In this document: positions 1-8,650 of the stretch, piece by piece
Layout of the letters: each line of letters starts with the position of its first letter
Numbering within the stretch: position 1 is the first letter of the stretch
Assembly (NCBI RefSeq): GCF_015209745.1
Contig: NZ_CP063657.1
Coordinates: 310,001 to 374,000 of the forward strand
Source: Lysobacter avium
GTDB taxonomy: Bacteria > Pseudomonadota > Gammaproteobacteria > Xanthomonadales > Xanthomonadaceae
Reading direction: 5' to 3'
Length of the DNA: 64,000 nt
Notes under the pieces: model-generated
What the model was told of the DNA's origin: nothing
Databases searched by the model: none
Seen by the model: only the letters and a program-made list of their open reading frames with translations
Made by a program: the position numbers and the translations under genes

Positions 1-1104
1 CAAGTTCTGGTCAAGCACCTCGAACACCTCCGCGCCCAGGTTGTTGCGGGCGGCATGCTCTACACGCAGGCAGGTGTACGACTTGCCGTTGGTGTCGGGG
101 TGTTGAGTCAACGAGAACCGGGTGCCCGGTGCCTGGCGGCGCCACGTGCCGGCGGCGCGGATCAAGCGACCCGTGACATCGCTTGCCTCCATCTGCCGGC
201 TTGCCCGCAACGCGGCGTGCGCCTCGTCGGCCACACCGTACGGACCGCTGGTGTCGACGTCCTCGGTGGTGACGTCGCTGCCCGCCAGGACGCTCTGGCT
301 CGAGGCCGGGCGCAGCGTGCGGCTTCGGTAGTCCCAGCTGGCGCGGCTGATCGAGGCGGTCTGCCAGCGCCGGGTGTTGGCCCACTGCTGGATGCTGTCC
401 GCGCGCTCGGTGGCGTCGGCACGATGGAAGCGCACACTCCCGGCGTCCGCAAACGCTTCGGGATGGTCGCCCAGCACCAGCGTGTGGTTGCCCAGCGTCT
501 CGCCAGCGGTGTCGCCGGTGTGCTCGAACCAGTACGCGATGCCTTCCTCGGCGAGCAGGCGCTGGAGGAAGTGGAAATCGCTCTCGTGGTACTGCGTGGT
601 CAGGCTGCGGGTGCGATAGACCGACCGGTCGGAAAGCTCCCAGCGCCACGCCGGCGCCAGCGCCCCGGCCTGTGCGTAATCGGCGAAAAGGTCCTCGGCG
701 ATCTCGAGCACGCTCATGTCATGAAAGACGTAGCTGTCCGCCCGCTGGCGCAGGAACGCCAGCCAGGGCTCGATGACCACGCGGTAGCGGGCGATGCCGC
801 CGTTGCTGCCGACCCGCTCACAGGCGGTGATGTGACCGTGGAAGGGGCGGCGCTGGGAGGCGGATTCGGCGGTCAGCAGTTCCAGCAGGACCGGTTGGCC
901 GAGCAGTTCATCCAGCGGAAGGTGCGCGTCCACCGACAGCGCGTCCAGCTGCAGCCGATAGCCACCGTCGTCGACCGACTCCACGCCGTGAAGACTCTCC
1001 GCGACCAGCACGTCCCGACCCAATCCCGTATGCAGCTGCAGCAGACGATCGAACTGTCTTGGCGCGGCAGCGAGTGCGGTGAGCAAGGTGGCGCGAGCAT
1101 CCAT
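1..1104 (-). CDS. vgrG: Type VI secretion tip protein VgrG (partial; C-terminus off the left edge)
   Basis: VgrG trimers form the puncturing spike of the type VI secretion machine and often carry or dock effectors. The minus-strand frame starting at 1104 stays open for all 368 codons to the window edge, so only the N-terminal (gp27-like) part is present. The diagnostic stretch TTQYHESDFHFLQRLLAEEG lies near residues 170-190, followed by GIAYWFEHT and a LVLGDHP motif, all typical of the Rhs/Vgr family. An AGGGAG ribosome site precedes the ATG. It is divergent from the photolyase gene. Whether an effector domain or other T6SS genes follow cannot be seen. Confidence 0.9.
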   Translation of the reverse strand, partial: MDARATLLTALAAAPRQFDRLLQLHTGLGRDVLVAESLHGVESVDDGGYRLQLDALSVDAHLPLDELLGQPVLLELLTAESASQRRPFHGHITACERVGSNGGIARYRVVIEPWLAFLRQRADSYVFHDMSVLEIAEDLFADYAQAGALAPAWRWELSDRSVYRTRSLTTQYHESDFHFLQRLLAEEGIAYWFEHTGDTAGETLGNHTLVLGDHPEAFADAGSVRFHRADATERADSIQQWANTRRWQTASISRASWDYRSRTLRPASSQSVLAGSDVTTEDVDTSGPYGVADEAHAALRASRQMEASDVTGRLIRAAGTWRRQAPGTRFSLTQHPDTNGKSYTCLRVEHAARNNLGAEVFEVLDQNL

Positions 1105-1207
1105 GGCGGTCGTGTCTCCCTGGCGGCCGTCCTGGCCTGCCCCGCGCCGATCATAACCTCTCATTGGCGACGGCGGCAGGGGTCGCTGGCAGCCGCACAT
1201 CAAGCGG

Positions 1208-1237
1208 TGCATCCGCAGACGCTGCGACATTCGTAGA
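1208..1237 (+). promoter_or_regulatory. Candidate ECF (SigE/ChrR-type) promoter upstream of the photolyase
   Basis: TGCATCC at 1208-1214 is followed after 17 bases by CGTAGA at 1232-1237, about 85 bases before the photolyase ATG. The same heptamer with a 16-base spacer and CGTA recurs upstream of the desaturase operon and the fasciclin gene. The pairing with the nearby ECF sigma factor is inferred from the shared motif and the kind of genes that carry it. Confidence 0.55.
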
Positions 1238-1322
1238 CTGCGCCTGGCCACGACACCATTTGTCGCCCCGGCATGGATTCAATCTGTCCGGCGTTTGCAT
1301 GCGTCCACAGGGAGCACCATTG

Positions 1323-2735
1323 ATGGGTACCGCACTCGTATTGTTCCGCCGCGACCTGCGCCTGGAGGACAACCCGGCGTGGAGCACGGCCTGCGCGGAG
1401 AACGGCCGAGTGCTGGCGCTCTATGTCCACGCGCCTGAAGAAGAAGGGCAATGGGCACCCGGCGCGGCCAGTCGGTGGTGGCTGCACCACTCGTTGTCGC
1501 GGCTGGATTCGCGCCTGCGCGCCGCTGGCGGTCGCCTGCACGTCGCCCGCGGCGACACGCTGGAGGTCGTGCGCGAGCTGGCTGGCCAGACCGGCGCCAC
1601 CGCAGTCCATTGGAACCGGCTGTACGAGCCGGCCAGCATTGCCCGCGATTCAAACCTCAAGGCCGCACTGCGCGAGCAGGGCGTCGAGGCCCACAGCCAC
1701 AGCGGCGCGTTGTGGTCCGAGCCGTGGCAGGTGGAGACCAAGCAGGGCGGCCCGTACAAGGTGTTTTCGCCGTACTGGCGCAACCTGCGCCCGCGCCTGT
1801 CCGCCGCGCCACCCTTGCCGGTGCCGTCGATTGCCGCGTTTGCCCAGGCCAGCAATGGTTTGCCCGTGGAAGCGCTGGAGCTCAGCCCGCGCATCCACTG
1901 GACCGGCGGCCTGGCCGACACCTGGCAACCCGGAGAGGCCGGTGCCCACGAAATGCTGGAAATCTTCGCCGATGATGCGGTGAACGATTACGTCCAGTTG
2001 CGGGATCTGCCCGCCCGCCACGGCACGTCACGGTTGTCGCCGCACCTGCATTTCGGCGAGATTTCGCCGCGCCAGATCCACCATGAGCTGGACTCCCGAG
2101 CCCGCGCCAGCAGCGCGCGCCGCCGTCCGGATATCGAGCCCTATCTGCGCCAGCTGGGCTGGCGTGACTTCGCCCACCACCTGCTTTTCCACTTTCCGCA
2201 CACGCCGACCGAAAGTTTCAATCCGCGCTTCGCCCGTTTCCGCTGGGCCGATGCGGATCACGCGGTGCTGGGTCGCTGGCAACGCGGTCGCACCGGCATT
2301 CCCCTGGTGGACGCGGGCATGCGCGAGCTGTGGCATACGGGCTGGATGCACAACCGCGTGCGCATGATTGTCGCCAGTTTCCTGACCAAGAACCTGCGCC
2401 AGCATTGGCATCACGGTGCGCGCTGGTTATGGGACACCCTGGTGGATGCGGACCTGGCCAACAACACGCTGGGCTGGCAGTGGGTCGCCGGCACTGGCGC
2501 GGACGCGGCGCCGTATTTCCGTGTGTTCAACCCGGTAACCCAGTCAAGGAAGTTCGACGCCGAAGGCAGCTACCTGCGGCGGTGGCTGCCGGAGCTGGAG
2601 GACGCGGACGCCGGCTTGCTGCATGAGCCATGGAAGGATCCCGGCCTGCTGCGCCGCAGCGGTTATCCGGCGCCGATGGTGGACCTCGCACAGTCGCGAC
2701 AGAAGGCACTGGACGCCTACGCACGCCGCGGCTGA
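1323..2735 (+). CDS. phrB: Deoxyribodipyrimidine photo-lyase (cryptochrome/photolyase family)
   Basis: Flavoprotein that uses light to split UV-induced pyrimidine dimers in DNA. At 470 residues it has the usual family length. An N-terminal antenna domain opens with ALVLFRRDLRLEDNPAW. The FAD-binding half shows WRDFAHHLLFHFP near 280, then WHTGWMHNRVRMIVASFLTK near 337-356, and ANNTLGWQWVAGTGADAAPY near 378-397, which are typical of class I CPD photolyases. The ATG at 1323 follows an AGGGAG site at 1309-1314; a longer in-frame reading upstream lacks homology-like sequence. A candidate ECF promoter lies upstream and the sigma factor gene starts 87 bases downstream, as expected for a singlet-oxygen regulon. 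Confidence 0.95.
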   Translation: MGTALVLFRRDLRLEDNPAWSTACAENGRVLALYVHAPEEEGQWAPGAASRWWLHHSLSRLDSRLRAAGGRLHVARGDTLEVVRELAGQTGATAVHWNRLYEPASIARDSNLKAALREQGVEAHSHSGALWSEPWQVETKQGGPYKVFSPYWRNLRPRLSAAPPLPVPSIAAFAQASNGLPVEALELSPRIHWTGGLADTWQPGEAGAHEMLEIFADDAVNDYVQLRDLPARHGTSRLSPHLHFGEISPRQIHHELDSRARASSARRRPDIEPYLRQLGWRDFAHHLLFHFPHTPTESFNPRFARFRWADADHAVLGRWQRGRTGIPLVDAGMRELWHTGWMHNRVRMIVASFLTKNLRQHWHHGARWLWDTLVDADLANNTLGWQWVAGTGADAAPYFRVFNPVTQSRKFDAEGSYLRRWLPELEDADAGLLHEPWKDPGLLRRSGYPAPMVDLAQSRQKALDAYARRG

Positions 2736-2797
2736 ATCCAAATCATCGCGCCGCCCGTATGCAAGGCATCAAGGTCGACCGCAGCGTGCGGGCAGGC

Positions 2798-2825
2798 CAT
2801 CCATCGCTGCCGGCGGGAACGTATG
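2798..2825 (+). promoter_or_regulatory. Weak candidate autoregulatory ECF promoter at the sigma factor gene
   Basis: CATCC at 2798-2802 is followed after 17 bases by CGTATG at 2820-2825, the spacing seen at the photolyase. The bases before CATCC are GGC rather than GTG, so the match is poorer than at the other three sites. The -10-like element overlaps the ATG used for the sigma gene, so either this site is coincidental or translation starts further downstream. Confidence 0.25.
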
Positions 2826-3458
2826 ATGGCTCCAGACAACGCAGTCGCAAAGGTGGTGCCCCTCGGGGCCAAACGACACGTGAGCCAGACGCCGGGCGAA
2901 GCTGCTCCCGATCCGCGCTACTGGGCATTGCAGTTGTCCGCCGTGGCCGTGCAGCGCGACCGTGCCAGCTTCATGCGTATCTACGATTTTTTCGCGCCGC
3001 GGCTGCGGCGCTATCTGCGAAACCTCGGCGTGGCGGAACATCTGGCTGAAGAGCTGGTGCAGGACGCCTTGCTGACCCTTTGGCGGAAGGCCGCGCTGTT
3101 TGATCCGGCGCGCGCCAGCCTGAGCACCTGGCTGTTTCGTATCTCGCGCAATCTCTACATCGACCACGTGCGTCGAGAGCCGCATTGGACTCCGGTCCAG
3201 GAAGGCCTGGACCGCATGGACCTGCTCGAGTCGGATCGCCGTGACTCGCAACCCGAGTCCTTCACCGACCACGACACGCTCCACCAGGCGATCGACGGGC
3301 TGCCGCCGGTGCAGGCCAAGCTGGTGCGCATGTCCTATCTGGAAGCCAAGAGCCATGGCGAAATATCACGGGAGTTGGACATGCCGCTGGGAACGGTGAA
3401 ATCGTCCCTGCGGCGCGCGTTCGCGAAACTCCAGGCCAGCATGGGGAGCCCCGCATGA
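2823..3458 (+). CDS. rpoE: ECF RNA polymerase sigma factor, RpoE/SigE partner of ChrR
   Basis: Group IV sigma factor. Region 2 spans about residues 45-115 (RIYDFFAPRLRRYLRNLGV, then ELVQDALLTLWRKA), with LSTWLFRISRNLYIDHVRRE. Region 4 is near 158-208, with KSHGEISRELDMPLGTVKSS. It is followed by a 4-base overlapping ChrR-type anti-sigma gene, which places it with the R. sphaeroides RpoE group (ECF11), known to respond to singlet oxygen. Start is uncertain: tandem ATGs at 2823 and 2826 follow GGCGGGA, while GTG at 2880 is an alternative if the candidate promoter over 2820-2825 is real. The folded part begins after residue 35, so function is unaffected. Confidence 0.93.
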   Translation: MMAPDNAVAKVVPLGAKRHVSQTPGEAAPDPRYWALQLSAVAVQRDRASFMRIYDFFAPRLRRYLRNLGVAEHLAEELVQDALLTLWRKAALFDPARASLSTWLFRISRNLYIDHVRREPHWTPVQEGLDRMDLLESDRRDSQPESFTDHDTLHQAIDGLPPVQAKLVRMSYLEAKSHGEISRELDMPLGTVKSSLRRAFAKLQASMGSPA

Positions 3459-4138
3459 GGCCGAATCACCACCTCGACGACGCGACCGTGCTCAGCTATT
3501 CCGCCGGGGCTCTGCCGACGGCCATGAACGTGGTGGCATCGGCGCATCTTGAGCGCTGCCCGCATTGCCGCGGACGCGTTCATGTGGCCGAGCGGATTGG
3601 CGGTACCTTGATGCAGCAGCAGCGCGGCGAGGCTCCCCGCCAGGACGACCGCGACGCAATGCTGGCGCTGCTGGACCGCGAGCCGGAAACCGCTCCGGCG
3701 GCGACAGCGTTGGCAAGCAGGGCCGATGCTGCCGATGTGGTCGAGCCGCCGGATCGCGATCGACTGCCGACGGCGCTGCACCCCTGGTTCGGACCCTCCA
3801 TGCGCGCGCTGAAATGGCGTCGGATTGCGCCTGGCGTGCAACGCATCCGGGCCGGCAGCGTGGCGGGCGGTGAACTGATGCTGCTGCGCATTGCGCCGGG
3901 GAGCCGCCTGCCGCTGCACAGCCATGGCGGCACCGAGCTGACGATGATTCTCGATGGCGCCTATGACGACGTGCTGGGACATTTCGGCCCCGGTGATGTC
4001 GCCGACCTCGACGGCCAGACCCTGCATCAGCCAGTCACTGCGCCCGGTGTGCCCTGCGTCTGCGTTGCGGCCACCGACGCGCCGCTGGTGTTCTCCGGAT
4101 GGTTCGCCCGCAGGTTGCAGCCGCTGCTCGGCTTTTGA
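3455..4138 (+). CDS. chrR: ChrR-type zinc anti-sigma factor with C-terminal cupin
   Basis: Holds the upstream ECF sigma factor inactive and releases it under singlet-oxygen stress, by analogy with R. sphaeroides. The N-terminal anti-sigma domain has candidate zinc ligands at His6, His31, Cys35 and Cys38 (HLERCPHC at 31-38), the same numbering as the characterised protein. The C-terminal cupin at about 115-225 has HSHGGTE (His155, His157, Glu161) and His191 in LHQPV, matching a second metal site. At 227 residues the length fits. Its ATG overlaps the sigma stop, so expression is coupled. The role is strongly implied by residue conservation; the inducing signal is inferred. Confidence 0.95.
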   Translation: MRPNHHLDDATVLSYSAGALPTAMNVVASAHLERCPHCRGRVHVAERIGGTLMQQQRGEAPRQDDRDAMLALLDREPETAPAATALASRADAADVVEPPDRDRLPTALHPWFGPSMRALKWRRIAPGVQRIRAGSVAGGELMLLRIAPGSRLPLHSHGGTELTMILDGAYDDVLGHFGPGDVADLDGQTLHQPVTAPGVPCVCVAATDAPLVFSGWFARRLQPLLGF

Positions 4139-4162
4139 CGATCGGTCGCCGGACAGGAGCGG

Positions 4163-4191
4163 TGCATCCACACGGCCCTCTGGGCCGTATC
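4163..4191 (+). promoter_or_regulatory. Candidate ECF (SigE/ChrR-type) promoter of the lipid operon
   Basis: TGCATCC at 4163-4169 (within GCGGTGCATCC, an 11-mer also present upstream of the photolyase) is followed after 16 bases by CGTATC at 4186-4191. It lies 25 bases after the chrR stop and 31 bases before the desaturase ATG, so it would give the lipid operon its own transcript in addition to any read-through from rpoE-chrR. Confidence 0.55.
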
Positions 4192-4221
4192 GGTAATTGA
4201 AGACCCAACCGGTTGCCTCCG

Positions 4222-5226
4222 ATGACCACCCTCCCACCGCCGCCGATCCCGGCGGCCGGTCCCACCCGCGCCAGCGCGTCTTTGAAGACACCTGAGCGGA
4301 GCTTGCCGGCGATCCGCAGTCTGCGGAGCTGGTTTGACTCGGGTGCAGATACGGCATCCGATGGTGACAGCAGCGGGATGGACCGGATCGACTGGCTGCG
4401 CGCAACGCCGTTCATCGCCATGCACGTGGCCTGCGTCGCGGTGCTCTGGGTCGAGGTGTCCCCGGTGGCCCTGGCGGTGACCGCGGCGCTTTACGTAGTG
4501 CGGATGTTTGCGATCACGGCGTTCTACCACCGCTACTTTTCCCATCGCACCTTCCGCGCGCCACGTGCGGTGCAATTTCTGTTTGCCCTGATCGGTGCCT
4601 CATGCGTGCAGCGCGGACCACTGTGGTGGGCTGCCCATCACCGCACCCACCACCGCCACACCGATACCGCGCAGGATCCACACTCGCCGGCGGTGCGCGG
4701 GTTCTGGTGGAGCCACGTCGGATGGTTCCTGACTCCCCGCAATTTCCGCACCGACCTCTCGCGGGTGCCGGATCTGGCGAAGTATCCCGAGCTGCGCTGG
4801 CTGGATCGCTTTGATGTCGTGGTGCCGGTCGCGCTTGCCTTGAGTCTGTACGCACTGGGGTCCGGATTGCAGGCATTCGCTCCACACTGGGGTACCAGTG
4901 GCGGGCAGATGGTGGTCTGGGGTTTTTTCATTTCCACTACCTTTCTGTTCCACGCCACCGTGACGATCAATTCACTGGCGCACCGCTTTGGCTCGCGGCG
5001 TTTCGACACCCGCGACGACAGCCGCAACAACCTCTGGCTGGCGTTGCTCACCTTTGGCGAGGGCTGGCACAACAACCACCATTTTTTCCCCGGATCCAGC
5101 CGTCAGGGATTCCGCTGGTGGGAGGTCGACCTGACCTGGTACGGCCTCAAGCTCATGGCGGTGTTCGGCCTGGTCAGCGGGCTCAAGCCGGTTCCGGCGT
5201 GGGTGCTGGAAAAGGGGAGGCGCTGA
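4222..5226 (+). CDS. Membrane fatty acid (acyl-CoA/acyl-lipid) desaturase
   Basis: Di-iron membrane enzyme that introduces a double bond in fatty acyl chains, 334 residues, delta-9 type by sequence. The three histidine boxes are HRYFSH (103-108), HHRTHH (139-144) and WHNNHH (282-287), with hydrophobic segments around 55-95 and 200-245. The ATG at 4222 was chosen; a TTG nine bases earlier is also open. It is the first gene of a six-gene run and would supply the unsaturated acyl chains that cyclopropane-synthase-type enzymes downstream modify. Regiospecificity cannot be read from sequence. Confidence 0.92.
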   Translation: MTTLPPPPIPAAGPTRASASLKTPERSLPAIRSLRSWFDSGADTASDGDSSGMDRIDWLRATPFIAMHVACVAVLWVEVSPVALAVTAALYVVRMFAITAFYHRYFSHRTFRAPRAVQFLFALIGASCVQRGPLWWAAHHRTHHRHTDTAQDPHSPAVRGFWWSHVGWFLTPRNFRTDLSRVPDLAKYPELRWLDRFDVVVPVALALSLYALGSGLQAFAPHWGTSGGQMVVWGFFISTTFLFHATVTINSLAHRFGSRRFDTRDDSRNNLWLALLTFGEGWHNNHHFFPGSSRQGFRWWEVDLTWYGLKLMAVFGLVSGLKPVPAWVLEKGRR

Positions 5227-5229
5227 ACC

Positions 5230-6528
5230 ATGCGGATCGCTGTCGTCGGTTCCGGAATTGCAGGCCTCGCCTCGGCGTGGATGCTGTCGCGCCACCACGA
5301 GGTGGTGCTGTTTGAAGCCGATGACCGGCTTGGTGGCCATACCCACACCCACGACGTCGAGCAGGCCGGCCTCAGCTACCGCATCGACAGCGGTTTCATC
5401 GTCCACAACCCGTTGCACTACCCGTTGCTGACGCGATTGTTTGAGCAGCTTGGCGTTGCTTCCCAGCCAACCACAATGAGCTTCGCGGTTCACAACGAGG
5501 CGACGGGGCTGGAGTACAACGCAACCACGCTGGATACCCTGTTCTGCCAGCGCCGCAACCTGCTTTCGCCGCGGTTCCTGGGCATGGTTCGCGACCTGAC
5601 CCGTTTCTATCGCGAGGCGCCCTTGCTGCTGGAATCAGCGGACCCGGGTCCGACGCTGGGCGACTATCTGTCCGGTCGCGGCTACGGCGCTGCATTCCGC
5701 GACGAGCATCTCGTGCCGATGGCATCGGCGCTCTGGTCATCCCCTGCCGGGCAGGTCCTTGGATTCCCGGCGCGGTATCTGGTCCAGTTCATGGCCAACC
5801 ATCAGATGCTGCAGGTCAGCGGCCGTCCACAATGGCGCGTGGTACGCGGGGGCTCGGCGACCTACGTGGACGCACTGCGGGCCCAGTGGGATGTGCGCGA
5901 GCGACTGAACTGCCCGGTCCTCTCGGTGCGTCGCCATCGGCACGGGGTGACCGTGGAAAGCCTGGTCGGCAGCGAGGAGTTCGACCACGTCGTGTTGGCC
6001 TGCCATAGCGACCAGGCCCTGGCATTGCTGGCCGATGCCGACGAGCGCGAGCGCGACATCCTCGCCGCCATGCCGTACCAGGCCAATGAGGCCGTCCTGC
6101 ACACCGACGCGCGCGTGCTCCCCCGCCGACGCAAGGCCTGGGCGGCGTGGAATGCGTGGCTGCCACGTGACCCGGCCCAGGCCTGCACTGTCAGTTATTG
6201 CATGAACCTGTTGCAGGGCGTCCAGTCGCCGGAGCCGTTCGTGGTGACACTCAACCGCAGTGACGCGATCGATCCGGACAAGGTGCTGGCACGGATGCGC
6301 TACCACCATCCGAGCTACAGCCACACCTCGGTCGCAGCGCAGTCGCGCAAGCCCGAGATCCAGGGGCGGCGCAACACCTGGTTCGCCGGCGCCTACTGGG
6401 GCTGGGGCTTCCACGAAGACGGCATGCGCAGCGCGCTGGAGGTTGCCGCGGGACTGGGCGTGCGCTGGCCGCTCAGTCCGCTGGCGCCGGCAAGCGTGAC
6501 CGCCAGTGACGTGGCGTTGGTGACATGA
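5230..6528 (+). CDS. FAD-dependent amine-oxidase-like oxidoreductase of the lipid operon
   Basis: 432-residue flavoprotein. The N-terminal dinucleotide fold has VGSGIAGLASAW (Gly7, Gly9, Gly12), then FEADDRLGGHTHTHDVEQAG, as in the NAD(P)-binding/amine-oxidase family whose members sit beside DUF1365 and cyclopropane fatty acid synthase genes in many proteobacteria. A C-terminal FAD-contacting stretch WFAGAYWGWGFHEDGMRSA lies near 385. The gene begins 3 bases after the desaturase stop and its own stop overlaps the next start. A role in oxidising modified acyl chains is plausible, because a related flavoprotein belongs to the R. sphaeroides SigE regulon, but the substrate is unknown. Confidence 0.85.
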   Translation: MRIAVVGSGIAGLASAWMLSRHHEVVLFEADDRLGGHTHTHDVEQAGLSYRIDSGFIVHNPLHYPLLTRLFEQLGVASQPTTMSFAVHNEATGLEYNATTLDTLFCQRRNLLSPRFLGMVRDLTRFYREAPLLLESADPGPTLGDYLSGRGYGAAFRDEHLVPMASALWSSPAGQVLGFPARYLVQFMANHQMLQVSGRPQWRVVRGGSATYVDALRAQWDVRERLNCPVLSVRRHRHGVTVESLVGSEEFDHVVLACHSDQALALLADADERERDILAAMPYQANEAVLHTDARVLPRRRKAWAAWNAWLPRDPAQACTVSYCMNLLQGVQSPEPFVVTLNRSDAIDPDKVLARMRYHHPSYSHTSVAAQSRKPEIQGRRNTWFAGAYWGWGFHEDGMRSALEVAAGLGVRWPLSPLAPASVTASDVALVT

Positions 6529-7325
6529 GTGCCGTTGAGCCTGCCCCATCTGATGCGCACGCGGCATGGCCGTTGCTGAGCGCGGTGTATGAAGGAGTGG
6601 TCCGCCATCGCCGCCACGCACCCCACCCGCATGCCTTCAACTACCGGATTGCCCAGCTGTATCTGGATCTGGACGAGATCGAGCGGGTGTTCGCCCCGCG
6701 CTGGCTGTGGTCGGATGCGGGTCGCAACCTGGCCGAATTCCGTCGCAGCGACTATCTCGGACCGGCCGGTCTGCCGTTGGCCGAGGCGGTCCGTCAACGC
6801 GTCGACGCGGCGACGGGGCAGCGTCCCGACGGACCGATCCGGCTGCTGACCCACTTGCGCTATGCAGGGCTGGTGTTCAATCCGGTCAGCTTCTACTACT
6901 GCTTCGCCGCCGACGGGCTAACCCTGACAGCGGTCCTGGCGGAGATCACCAACACGCCATGGAAAGAGCGTCATGCCTACGTACTGCCGGTGGATACCGC
7001 GCAGTCCCACGGGCGCGCGTTGCATTGGGAATTTGCCAAGACGTTCCACGTATCACCCTTCATGCCGATGGACTGCCACTACGACTGGCGCTTTACCCCG
7101 CCCGGGGAGGACCTTCGCGTGCACATGCAGGTCAGCCATGACGGTCGGCCGAGCTTTGACGCGACCCTTGCGCTGGAGCGCCGGCCGCTGACCGGTGCGT
7201 CATTGGCGCGGGTCCTGTGGCGCTTTCCGCTGATGACCGCGCAGGTCGTGGGTGCAATCCACTGGCAGGCGCTGCGCCTGTGGCTGAAGCGCAACCCCGT
7301 CCACGACCACCCGTCCATCCATTGA
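6525..7325 (+). CDS. DUF1365 domain protein
   Basis: 266 residues. The opening YEGVVRHRRHAPHPHAFNYR and HLRYAGLVFNPVSFYYCF near 108-125 are hallmarks of DUF1365. The family has no settled biochemical function but is almost always next to the flavin oxidoreductase and a cyclopropane fatty acid synthase, as here. Translation is coupled by an ATGA overlap with the upstream gene, and the cfa-like start follows 14 bases after its stop. A role in making or handling modified fatty acids is inferred from this conserved context. Confidence 0.9.
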   Translation: MSAVEPAPSDAHAAWPLLSAVYEGVVRHRRHAPHPHAFNYRIAQLYLDLDEIERVFAPRWLWSDAGRNLAEFRRSDYLGPAGLPLAEAVRQRVDAATGQRPDGPIRLLTHLRYAGLVFNPVSFYYCFAADGLTLTAVLAEITNTPWKERHAYVLPVDTAQSHGRALHWEFAKTFHVSPFMPMDCHYDWRFTPPGEDLRVHMQVSHDGRPSFDATLALERRPLTGASLARVLWRFPLMTAQVVGAIHWQALRLWLKRNPVHDHPSIH

Positions 7326-7339
7326 GCCGCGAGTCGCCC

Positions 7340-8650
7340 ATGAGCCAGATTGCCGATGCCATTCCCCGCCCATCCCGTGCCGGCGCGCTCGACGGGATGC
7401 TGCGCGCGCAGTTGTTGCGAAGGCTGGACGGCCTGCAGCACGGACAGCTGATGCTGGTGGAGGACGGTGTCGAGCAGGTGTTCGGTAAGGCCGCGGTGGG
7501 ACAGGGCGCGCTGGTGGCGCGTGTAGAGGTGATCGACTCCGCGTTTTACCGCGCCGTCGCGGCCAACGGCAGCGTGGGCGCGGGGGAGGCATGGATGGAC
7601 GGCCTGTGGCGCAGCGACGACCTGGTCGCGCTGATCCAGCTGCTGGTCCGCAACCGCGACATGGTAGATGGCATGGAGGGGGGGCTGGCGCGGCTGGGCG
7701 GCATGGCCATGCGCGCGTGGCATTCGATGCGTCGTAATACCCGCAGCGGCAGCCGCCGCAACATCGCCGCGCACTACGACCTGGGCAACGACTTCTTCGG
7801 TCTGTTCCTGTCGTCGGACCTGATGTACTCCTCGGCGTTATGGACCGGGACGGCCGATACATTGGAGACCGCGTCCTACCGGAAACTGGAGCGCATCTGC
7901 CAGCAACTGGATCTGCGGTCCGGCGATCGTGTGGTCGAGATCGGCACCGGGTGGGGCGGCTTTGCGTTGCACGCAGCGAGGCATTACGGCTGCCACGTCA
8001 CCACCACCACGATTTCCGGCGAGCAGCATGCGCTGGCCAGCCGGCGCGTGGCCGAGGCGGGGCTGTCCGACCGGGTCACGCTGCTGCTGGAGGACTACCG
8101 GGACCTGGACGGCCGCTACGACAAGCTGGTGTCCATCGAGATGGTCGAGGCGATCGGCGCACAGTACCTCGACACGTATTTTTCCAGGATCGGCAGCCTG
8201 CTCAAACCCGACGGTCTGGCGCTGGTGCAGGCGATCACCATCGAAGACCACCGCTACGAGCAGGCGCTCAGGTCGGTGGACTTCATCAAGCGATTCGTAT
8301 TTCCCGGCAGCTTCATCCCCTCCATCAACGCGCTGCTCGCCGCCAAGACCCGGGCCAGTGACCTGGCCGTGGTGGAGCTGCACGACTTCGGCCACTCCTA
8401 CGCGTTGACTTTGCAGGCCTGGCGCGAGCGCTTCATGGCGCAACTGCCCCAGGTGCGCGCGCAGGGGTTTGATGAGCGCTTCCTCCGGATGTGGGAGTTC
8501 TATCTGGCGTACTGCGAAGGCGGCTTCCGTGAGCGCTCCATCGGCGTGGCACATCTGTTGCTCGCCAAGCCCGGGCATCGCCGCCCGGCAGCCGGTCAGG
8601 GCCAGGCGAACGGCACGGCGGGCGACGCCACACGCGGGGCCGCGGCATGA
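7340..8650 (+). CDS. cfa: Cyclopropane-fatty-acyl-phospholipid synthase family methyltransferase (first copy)
   Basis: S-adenosylmethionine-dependent enzyme acting on the double bond of membrane phospholipid acyl chains. 436 residues, with NIAAHYDLGNDFFGLFLSSD near 142 and the SAM-binding VEIGTGWGGFALHAARHYG near 199, both characteristic of the Cfa family. The ATG at 7340 follows the DUF1365 gene closely; the frame is open further upstream without family-like sequence. It could form cyclopropane rings, or methyl-branched acyl chains like the R. sphaeroides homologue that starts furan fatty acid synthesis. Sequence reading alone does not separate the two. Confidence 0.9.
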   Translation: MSQIADAIPRPSRAGALDGMLRAQLLRRLDGLQHGQLMLVEDGVEQVFGKAAVGQGALVARVEVIDSAFYRAVAANGSVGAGEAWMDGLWRSDDLVALIQLLVRNRDMVDGMEGGLARLGGMAMRAWHSMRRNTRSGSRRNIAAHYDLGNDFFGLFLSSDLMYSSALWTGTADTLETASYRKLERICQQLDLRSGDRVVEIGTGWGGFALHAARHYGCHVTTTTISGEQHALASRRVAEAGLSDRVTLLLEDYRDLDGRYDKLVSIEMVEAIGAQYLDTYFSRIGSLLKPDGLALVQAITIEDHRYEQALRSVDFIKRFVFPGSFIPSINALLAAKTRASDLAVVELHDFGHSYALTLQAWRERFMAQLPQVRAQGFDERFLRMWEFYLAYCEGGFRERSIGVAHLLLAKPGHRRPAAGQGQANGTAGDATRGAAA

